From Nonomuraea aridisoli (GTDB taxonomy: Bacteria > Actinomycetota > Actinomycetes > Streptosporangiales > Streptosporangiaceae), in assembly GCF_003236395.1 (NCBI RefSeq), contig NZ_POUD01000039.1, positions 1 through 45,687 of the forward strand: a DNA stretch of 45,687 nt, given 5' to 3'. Below, piece by piece: positions 39,967-45,687 of this stretch (its first letter is position 1; every line of letters starts with the position of its first letter). A model generated the notes under the pieces. It worked only from the letters and a program-made list of their open reading frames with translations. It was not told the origin of the DNA and did not search any database. The translations under genes were made by a program, and so were the position numbers.

Positions 39967-40950
39967 CTACAGTCCTTCCACCAGTTGCTCGGCCGTGTCG
40001 AGCACGTGTCTCCCGGCCACGACGGGCAGGCATTTGCCCGTCACGGGGCCGATCCTGGCGGCCCAGCGGGCGGGGACACCCGCTTCGCCCTGCGAGGCGC
40101 CCGCCACGGCGCCGGCGATGGCGCCGATCGTGTCGGCGTCACGGCCCAGGCTCACCCCGAAGGTCACGGACTCCTCGACGTCGCCGTCACCGGCCAGGAA
40201 GGCGGCCAGCGCCAGCGCGACGGCCTCGGGCGCGACGTCGGTCCAGGGGTAGTGGCGGACGACCACGGCCTCGTGCAGCGCCTCGACGGCTTCCGCGCCG
40301 CGTCCGCGCGGCCCGCCCGCGGCGAGCACCTCGCAGACCCGCACCACGTTCCTGGCCGTCCAGGAGTCGGCCGGGATCACCGACAGCGCGGCCTGCACCA
40401 CGTCGCGGGGCTCAGCCCCGGCCATGGCCGCGGCCACCGCGCCGGCGACCGCCCGGCCGCCCGCGATGCCCTCGCCGGACCCGCTGACGCGACCGTCCTG
40501 CTCCAGCAGCCGCGCCGCCTCCGCCGGATCGCCGGGACAGAAGATCCCGTACGGCGCCGCCCGCATGGCGAGCCCGTCGGACCAGCCGTGCTGGTGCGCG
40601 AGCCCGGTCAGCGGCGGTTCGAGGCCGCGGCGCAGCGCCTCGACGGTGCCGAGCTCGGAGAAGCCGGCTCCGCGCATCGGCCCGGTCGCCAGCGGGACGA
40701 TCTCCTCGCGGTAGGCCTGCTCGACGTCGTGGGAGGTCAGCCCGTGCCCGTGCCGCACCAGCAGCGACGCGGCGAAGATGGCGTACTCGGTGTCGTCGGT
40801 GCCGCCGCCCTCGATCTCGGTGAGCCGCCCCCACCGCCGGCGGATCTCCGCGGGCGTGAGGTTCTCGGCGGGCGCCCCGAGGGCGTCGCCGGCCGCGAGG
40901 CCGAGCAGACACCCCCGGGCTCTGTCCCTCAGTTGGCTGCGATCCGTCAC
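39967..40950 (-). CDS. ADP-ribosylglycohydrolase-family protein 4
   Basis: The product is 327 aa from a GTG. Motifs are canonical: ARGCLLGLAAGDALGAPAEN, EGGGTDDTEYAIFAASLL and VSLGRDADTIGAIAGAVAGA. It is the most typical of the four and the first after the transporter genes; its start overlaps the stop of the binding-protein gene by four bases. It probably cleaves the imported substrate or its first product. Confidence 0.9.
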   Translation of the reverse strand: MTDRSQLRDRARGCLLGLAAGDALGAPAENLTPAEIRRRWGRLTEIEGGGTDDTEYAIFAASLLVRHGHGLTSHDVEQAYREEIVPLATGPMRGAGFSELGTVEALRRGLEPPLTGLAHQHGWSDGLAMRAAPYGIFCPGDPAEAARLLEQDGRVSGSGEGIAGGRAVAGAVAAAMAGAEPRDVVQAALSVIPADSWTARNVVRVCEVLAAGGPRGRGAEAVEALHEAVVVRHYPWTDVAPEAVALALAAFLAGDGDVEESVTFGVSLGRDADTIGAIAGAVAGASQGEAGVPARWAARIGPVTGKCLPVVAGRHVLDTAEQLVEGL

Positions 40951-42248
40951 CGGTGGTAGCGCTCCAGCACCTGGTTGCCCTCCTCGACGAGCCGCTTGGC
41001 CACCTCGTCGAGGGTGATCTTGTCAGCGAAGTACTCCTGAAGGACCGGCGTGGCGACCTTGCTGCGCCACTCGTCGTAGCCGTTCACCTTGAGGAACGGG
41101 GCCACGACGAGGTTCTTCGCCGAGGCGGTGGCGACGTCCCAGCCGTTCTCCTGCGTGGTCATCGCCGGGTCGGCGGCGGCCTTCTGGGAGGCGGGCAGGA
41201 GCCAGTCGCCCTTGGCGAGCTTGGCCTGGTTGGCGGCGTTCAGGAAGAACGAGATGAACTGCATGGCCTCGTCGGGGTGCTCGCTCTCCTGCGCGATCGA
41301 CAGCGTCTGGGAGACGGCGCCCTGCTGGGCCGAGGTGCCCTTGGGCGCGGGCAGCGTGACCCACTCGAAGTCGTCGGGCGCCTGCTCGACCACCTGCTGG
41401 CGCAGGTAGACGCCGGTCGGCAACATCGCGAACTTGCCCTGGAAGAACGCGGGCAGCGGGTCGGCGGTGCCCTGGCCGAGCGCGGCCGGGTCGGCGGACT
41501 TGTCCTTGTAGAGCTGGTCGTGGATGCGCTGGAGCACCTCGCGCTCCTCGGGGCCGACCTTGACGGTGGTGTTGCCGTCGGTCGTCTGGAAGAACGTGCC
41601 GCCGAAGTTGAGCGCCAGGTTGAGGGTCTTGTTGACCGGCGACTTCATCGCCCAGGCGACGCCGTACTGGCCGTCCTTGGTCATCTTCTTGGCGGCCTCG
41701 GAGAACTCGTCCCAGGTCCACGGCTCCTCGGGCGTCGGGACGCGCACCCCCGACTCGTCGAGCAGCTTCTTGTTGGCGATGATGACCTGCGACTCCTGGA
41801 GGAACGGCACGCCGTAGACGCCCTGCTCGCCCTCGCCGCCGGTGAAGGTGACGGTGTCCCAGGCCGACTGCGGGATGTCGCTCTTCAGCTCGGCCGGCAG
41901 CTTGGCGGACAGGTCCAGCAGATAGCCGTCGGAGGCGAAGCCGGCCAGGGCGGGCGAGTCGTTGTGGATGACGTCCGGCGCCGTGCCGCCCGCGAACTGA
42001 GTGACGAGCTGGTCGTTGACGTTGTCCCAGCTGCCCTGGACGTAGGTCACCTGGATGTCCGGGTGGGCCTTGTTCCACTCGTTCACGAGCTCTTTGTTCG
42101 CCGCGACCGATTCCTTCTGCCACGCCAGGCTGAGGAAATCGAGCTTCACCGGCTCGCCGGGGGCGGCCGGCTCGCCGCCCCCTCCCCCGCCGCACGCGGC
42201 GGCGAGCGTGACGATCGCCGCGGCCGCCAGAGCGGACTTGATACGCAT
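40947..42248 (-). CDS. ABC transporter sugar-binding lipoprotein
   Basis: The product is 433 aa. A lipoprotein signal ends in TLAAACGGGGGGEP (lipobox Cys at about residue 19). The rest is a family-1 extracellular solute-binding protein: VNEWNKAHPDIQVTYVQGSW, GGTAPDVIHNDSPALAGFAS, GVPFLQESQVIIANKKLLD and FQGKFAMLPTGVYLRQQ. It captures the substrate outside the membrane and passes it to the two permeases. Members of this class bind sugars, oligosaccharides or glycosylated compounds. It ends inside the start of the first hydrolase gene. Confidence 0.92.
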   Translation of the reverse strand: MRIKSALAAAAIVTLAAACGGGGGGEPAAPGEPVKLDFLSLAWQKESVAANKELVNEWNKAHPDIQVTYVQGSWDNVNDQLVTQFAGGTAPDVIHNDSPALAGFASDGYLLDLSAKLPAELKSDIPQSAWDTVTFTGGEGEQGVYGVPFLQESQVIIANKKLLDESGVRVPTPEEPWTWDEFSEAAKKMTKDGQYGVAWAMKSPVNKTLNLALNFGGTFFQTTDGNTTVKVGPEEREVLQRIHDQLYKDKSADPAALGQGTADPLPAFFQGKFAMLPTGVYLRQQVVEQAPDDFEWVTLPAPKGTSAQQGAVSQTLSIAQESEHPDEAMQFISFFLNAANQAKLAKGDWLLPASQKAAADPAMTTQENGWDVATASAKNLVVAPFLKVNGYDEWRSKVATPVLQEYFADKITLDEVAKRLVEEGNQVLERYHR

Positions 42249-42257
42249 AGGAGCCTC

Positions 42258-43076
42258 CTAGCCCTTGACGGCGCCGGCCATCAGGCCCGACTTCAGACGC
42301 CGCTGGATGATTGCGAAGAAGATCAGGCTCGGGATCGTCGCCATGAGCGACGCCGCGGCGAGTGGTCCGAGCCGGGCCACTCCCTCGGGGCCGGTGAACC
42401 TCACCAGCGTCAGCGGGAGTGTCATGACGTCGGGGTCCTGGAGGAACACGAGCGCGAACATGAACTCGTTCCAGGACGAGATGAACGCGAACAGCAGGGT
42501 CGCGACCACGCCCGGGGCCAGCAGCGGGGCGACCACGCTGGCGATCGCGCGCAGCCGGCTCGCGCCGTCCACGGAGGCGGCCTCCTCCAGCTCGCGCGGC
42601 ACCGCGCGGACGTACCCCTGCAACATCCACAGCGCGAACGGCAGGGTGAACGTCACGTGCACGGCCACCAGACCCGGCAGGGTGTTGACCAGCTCCAGGT
42701 CCCGCATGATCAGGAAGAGCGGGATGATGATCAGGATGAACGGGAACACCTGGCTGACCAGCACCCACCCGATCGCGATCCGGTTGACCAGGCTGCGGTA
42801 GCGGGCCATCGAGTACGCCGCGGGCAGCGAGATCACCACCGTGAGCAGGCTGCTGGCGAGGGCCACGACCAGGCTGCGCAGCGCCGCGCCGACGAGGTCC
42901 TGCTCGCCGAACGCGTCGGTGAAGTTGGCCGGCGTCGGCTCGCGCGGGATCCACGTCGGGCTGGTCAGCGCCATCTCCTGCGGCGTCTTCAGCGCCGTGG
43001 ACAACAACCACAGCAGCGGGAACGCCAGGAAGACGACGTAGGCGAGCAGCGCGGCGTACAGCGGGACGCGCCTCAT
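42258..43076 (-). CDS. Sugar ABC transporter permease, MalG type
   Basis: The product is 272 aa with six membrane helices. The cytoplasmic coupling (EAA) loop reads LEEAASVDGASRLRAIASVV. The N-terminus begins MRRVPLYAALLAYVVFLAFP. Its ATG overlaps the stop of the MalF-type gene (ATGA). No ATPase gene is in the operon, so a shared ATPase such as the MsiK type encoded elsewhere must energise it. Confidence 0.92.
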   Translation of the reverse strand: MRRVPLYAALLAYVVFLAFPLLWLLSTALKTPQEMALTSPTWIPREPTPANFTDAFGEQDLVGAALRSLVVALASSLLTVVISLPAAYSMARYRSLVNRIAIGWVLVSQVFPFILIIIPLFLIMRDLELVNTLPGLVAVHVTFTLPFALWMLQGYVRAVPRELEEAASVDGASRLRAIASVVAPLLAPGVVATLLFAFISSWNEFMFALVFLQDPDVMTLPLTLVRFTGPEGVARLGPLAAASLMATIPSLIFFAIIQRRLKSGLMAGAVKG

Positions 43077-43990
43077 CACTTGGCCTCCCTCATCTGGCGC
43101 CACAGGTAGAGCCCGAGCACCGCGAGCACGACGATCGCCATGGCCAGGCCCAGCATCGAGGCGTAGCCGGCGGCCCGGTAGCGGAACGCCTCCTCATAGG
43201 CGAACAACATCGGCAGCCTCGTCCGGCCGCCGGGGCCGCCCTGCGTGAGCACGTAGACCAGGCCGAACTGGTTGAAGTTCCACACGAAGTCGAGGGAGGT
43301 GATCGCCACGATCACCGGACGCAGCTGGGGCAGGGTGATGTTCCAGAACCGCCGCCAGCGGCCCGCGCCGTCGACCTCGCCGGCCTCGTACAGCTCCTTG
43401 GGGACGTTCTGCAGGCCGGCGAGCAGCACGACCGTGGTCTGCGGCATGCCCGTCCAGACGCCGACGACGATGATGGCGGGCAGCGCGAGCGAGAAGTCGG
43501 CCAGCCAGTTGACGTCGGTGCCGAGCAGGCCGTTCAGGATGCCGGCGTCGGGGTGGTAGACGAGCTTCCACATCAGGCCGATGACCACCGGCGGCATCGC
43601 CCACGGCACCACCGCCAGCACCCGCGCCACGCTCCTGAACCGCAGGTTCATGTTGAGCAGCAGCGCGAGCCCGAGCGCGGCGAGGAACTGCAGCACGGTC
43701 ACCGAGACCGACCAGATCGCGCCGATCTGGAACGACGCCCAGAACTGCTCGTCGGAGAGCATCCGGGTGAAGTTCTCCAGGCCGACGAAGCTCGTCTCGT
43801 GGACGCGGGTGTTGCGGGCGTCGGTGAACGCCAGGCCGATGCCGTACAGCAGCGGGCCCACACTGAACAGCAGCACCGGCACCATGGCCGGCAGCATCAG
43901 CAGCCACATCTCCCGCTTCTGACGCGACGCCCCGCGCCGCTTGCTGCGCGGCGCCCGGGGCGGCGCCGGTCTGGTCGCGGTCGCCGTCAC
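43076..43990 (-). CDS. Sugar ABC transporter permease, MalF type
   Basis: The product is 304 aa from a GTG. An Arg-rich cytoplasmic tail precedes the first helix (MWLLMLPAMVPVLLFSVGPL). The EAA loop is LYEAGEVDGAGRWRRFWNIT. It pairs with the MalG-type permease. Its GTG overlaps the LacI stop by four bases, so regulator and transporter are translated together. Confidence 0.92.
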   Translation of the reverse strand: MTATATRPAPPRAPRSKRRGASRQKREMWLLMLPAMVPVLLFSVGPLLYGIGLAFTDARNTRVHETSFVGLENFTRMLSDEQFWASFQIGAIWSVSVTVLQFLAALGLALLLNMNLRFRSVARVLAVVPWAMPPVVIGLMWKLVYHPDAGILNGLLGTDVNWLADFSLALPAIIVVGVWTGMPQTTVVLLAGLQNVPKELYEAGEVDGAGRWRRFWNITLPQLRPVIVAITSLDFVWNFNQFGLVYVLTQGGPGGRTRLPMLFAYEEAFRYRAAGYASMLGLAMAIVVLAVLGLYLWRQMREAK

Positions 43991-45027
43991 GCGCCGCCCT
44001 CCTTCCTGTCAGCGGGCTCGTACGCGGGACCCGCCGTCGAGGCGCGTACGGCCAGCCGGGGCGCCACGGTGACCACCCGGGGCTCGCGGTCGCCGCCCCG
44101 CAGCCGGTCGAGCAGCAGCTCGGCGGCGACCTTGCCGCGTTCGGCCGAGCCGAGCGAGACGCTGGTCAGGGACGGCCAGGAGGCCGCGGCGAGGTCGGTG
44201 TCGTCCATGCCGACCACCGCCACGTCGTCCGGCACCCGCCGCCCGGCCGCGCGCAGCACGTCGAGCGCGCCGAGGGCGATCAGGTCGTTGGCGCACATGA
44301 GCGCGTCCACGTCGGGCACCCGGGCGAGCAGCTCCGCCACCGCGCGGGCGCCCTCGGCCCGGTAGAAGTCGCCGATCTGCACGAGGTCGTCGTCGTAGGG
44401 CAGCCCCAGGTCCTCCAGCGCCTCCCGGTAGGCCGCCCCGCGGGCCGCGCCGGGCACGGTGTCGAGCGGGCCGTTGACCATCGCGATGCGGCGGCGGCCG
44501 AGCGCGTAGAGGTGGTCGACCGCGAGCCGGACGCCGGTGCGGGAGTCGGCGCGGACGTTGTCCACCGGGGTGCCCTCGGGCACGGAGCCGATGATCACGA
44601 CGGGGGCGCGGGCCGCGGCCAGCATCTCCAGGTGGGCGTCCGTGACCCGCAGCGGGCTCATGATCAGCCCGTCGACGTAGCGCTCGCCGAGGCTGTGCAG
44701 GACGTCGATCTCGTCGGCGGCGACGGCGTCGGTGGAGTGCAGCACCAGCCGGTATCCGGCGGCCTTCAGCACCGGCTGGATCTGGCGCAGCATGGCGAGG
44801 TAGGCGGGGTTGCCCACGTCGGCCATGGCGAAGGCGACCTGGTCGGTGCGCCGCGACTTGAGCGACCTCGCCACGGCGTTGCGCACGTAACCGAGCTCCT
44901 CGGCCGCCTTCAGCACCTTGCGCTCGGTCTCCTGCCGGGTCGGCAGGCCGTTCAGCACCCGCGAGACGGAGGCGATCGAGACACCGGCGCGCTCGGCGAT
45001 CGTGTTGATCGTGGGTCCGTCGGCCAA
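43987..45027 (-). CDS. LacI-family repressor of the ribosyl-compound operon
   Basis: The product is 346 aa from a TTG. The N-terminal LacI HTH is TINTIAERAGVSIASVSRVL and the hinge helix is YVRNAVARSLKSRRT. The ribose-binding-like effector domain has VAFAMADVGNPAYLAMLRQI, VDALMCANDLIALGALDVLR and DVAVVGMDDTDLAAASWPSL. It is the first gene of its own operon, directly downstream of two perfect palindromes of the LacI type, which indicates autorepression and control of transport and hydrolysis by the substrate or a product. Confidence 0.92.
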   Translation of the reverse strand: MADGPTINTIAERAGVSIASVSRVLNGLPTRQETERKVLKAAEELGYVRNAVARSLKSRRTDQVAFAMADVGNPAYLAMLRQIQPVLKAAGYRLVLHSTDAVAADEIDVLHSLGERYVDGLIMSPLRVTDAHLEMLAAARAPVVIIGSVPEGTPVDNVRADSRTGVRLAVDHLYALGRRRIAMVNGPLDTVPGAARGAAYREALEDLGLPYDDDLVQIGDFYRAEGARAVAELLARVPDVDALMCANDLIALGALDVLRAAGRRVPDDVAVVGMDDTDLAAASWPSLTSVSLGSAERGKVAAELLLDRLRGGDREPRVVTVAPRLAVRASTAGPAYEPADRKEGGA

Positions 45028-45047
45028 GGCTGTCCTTCCATCCTGGC

Positions 45048-45084
45048 GTAAACGTTTACAAAGAGTTGGTCTGTAAACGTTTAC
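45048..45084. promoter_or_regulatory. Paired LacI operators
   Basis: The perfect palindrome GTAAACGTTTAC occurs at 45048-45059 and again at 45073-45084, centre to centre 25 bases. This is the classic CG-centred LacI-family half-site arrangement. Both lie between the promoter and the lacI start, fitting repression by block or by a bridging tetramer. Confidence 0.93.
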
Positions 45085-45096
45085 GGTGTGCTGGAC

Positions 45097-45125
45097 ATGA
45101 AACCTGCGCGTAACGTCCGGGTCAA
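45097..45125 (-). promoter_or_regulatory. Promoter of the LacI-ABC-hydrolase operon
   Basis: On the minus strand TTGACC (45125-45120) and TTTCAT (45102-45097) are 17 bases apart. The operators begin about 12 bases downstream of the -10. The -35 is near consensus and the -10 is moderate. Confidence 0.6.
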
Positions 45126-45129
45126 GTCA

Positions 45130-45673
45130 CGATCCCATAACGCAAGGTCACCCTGGCGCCGCGAACCTCGCCTGGACCAGAGCCGACTTTCCGGGGCACG
45201 CCCGGCGTCCGGTCCGTGATGACGGACACCTGGGACGCGCGCAGCTGATGGAGGTCTCCGGGCCGACCCGGCCGGAGACCCGCCGCGTTCCGTGGTGTGC
45301 GCCGGTTCGGCGTGCGCGTCCAGAACGTGTGGAACGAGGCCGGGATCGCGCCACGCCGACCCGCCGGAGCGGGCGGCGTCGGGCGTCCCCCGGCCCCGAG
45401 GTCTGATCTGCGCGCCGACGACGGGATCTCCGCCGGTGACCCAGGAGGTCCGCGGCACCGGTGTGCGCGTCGCCGCACTCGGCCGCGACGACGGCTGGTG
45501 CGACACCGGCGACCCGGCGGACTCGGGTCCCGCGCCGTGGTCCACCCTCGTTCCACCCCACCGCCGCTGGAGGAGCCGCGCGCAGCGGTGGATCAGCGGC
45601 GGCCGGGCTCACCGCCGCCGAGTGGGTCCCGCGGACGCGGTGGTTCAGTCGCGGGCGGGGGCCGGCTCGGGGG
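45130..45673. other. Contig-end stretch with no gene that can be supported
   Basis: Open frames exist on both strands, but they are Arg/Pro/Gly-rich and resemble no family I know. A plus-strand frame ending at the adapter contains GRDDGWCDTGDPADSGPAPW, which could be part of a fragmentary gene running off the edge, but the upstream part does not cohere. Low-quality or chimeric contig-end sequence is an alternative. Confidence 0.4.
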
Positions 45674-45687
45674 CTGTCTCTTATACA
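45674..45687. other. Nextera transposon-adapter remnant
   Basis: The final 14 bases, CTGTCTCTTATACA, equal the first 14 of the Nextera mosaic-end read-through sequence. It is AT-richer than anything around it. It is library adapter, not genome. Confidence 0.93.

Noticed and set aside
35648..40950. ADP-ribosylglycohydrolase group as a toxin-antitoxin or phage-defence island
   Set aside because: No ADP-ribosyltransferase toxin or defence gene is adjacent; the linked importer, kinase and LacI repressor fit catabolism better.
45081..45612. Several overlapping minus-strand open frames of about 150 residues at the contig end
   Set aside because: They are Arg/Pro/Ser-rich, lack recognisable motifs and ribosome sites, and lie against adapter sequence.

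Overview
The window is about 45.7 kb of very GC-rich DNA with densely packed genes. GTG and TTG starts are frequent, genes often overlap by 4 bases, and there is a tRNA Gly-Cys-Val cluster, an MreB/MreC/RodA remnant and an F420-reductase-like gene. This points to a filamentous actinobacterium; Streptosporangiales (Nonomuraea-like) is a guess from protein resemblance, not a computed placement. The last 14 bases match the Nextera transposon mosaic end, so the right edge is a contig end carrying adapter, and the sequence just before it deserves caution.

Layout. Positions 1-5.2 kb hold a partial chorismate-binding enzyme, a LysR regulator divergent from a dehydrogenase-Rid fusion, a histidine ammonia-lyase, an ArsR-type regulator and a hemerythrin. 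5.3-6.9 kb holds a ferritin-like protein and the three tRNAs with promoter and terminator. 7.1-9.9 kb is the rod-shape locus: MreB with an unusual insert, an MreC that loses its end, no mreD or mrdA, and a RodA lacking about 100 central residues. 9.9-15.0 kb has an amidohydrolase/DUF59 operon divergent from an IclR regulator, a frameshifted DUF4291 gene, a compact NAD(P)-binding protein and a CE1758/CE1759-type flavin monooxygenase/reductase pair. 15.1-23.1 kb has a secreted beta-propeller, a broken M1 peptidase, a cyclodeaminase-FolD folate pair, a glutamine amidotransferase, an esterase, endonuclease V, and a frameshifted F420-reductase-like gene divergent from an HxlR regulator.

23.1-28.9 kb is the most accessory-looking part. 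It has two small secreted Asn/Gly-rich hexapeptide-repeat proteins, an O-methyltransferase, a 12-bp tandem array, a large NTPase-acetyltransferase-like-HTH regulator, and a set of two tiny exported peptides with a YqhA-type membrane protein. 28.9-35.7 kb returns to housekeeping genes: a HAD phosphatase, two small proteins, pyrF, leuA with a clear leucine attenuator, a FadR-type regulator, a Nudix hydrolase and a DHFR-like reductase.

35.6-45.1 kb is one coherent minus-strand operon: LacI regulator, two sugar-type permeases, a binding lipoprotein, four consecutive ADP-ribosylglycohydrolase-family enzymes and a ribokinase-type kinase, with two perfect LacI palindromes upstream. I infer a catabolic pathway for an imported ribosyl or N-glycosyl compound: import, glycosidic cleavage by the four hydrolases, then phosphorylation of the released pentose. 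This operon and the hexapeptide-repeat pair are my best candidates for undescribed biology. Separately, several genes between 8 and 23 kb carry single-base frameshifts or large internal deletions. These may be assembly errors or real decay; reads are needed to tell which.
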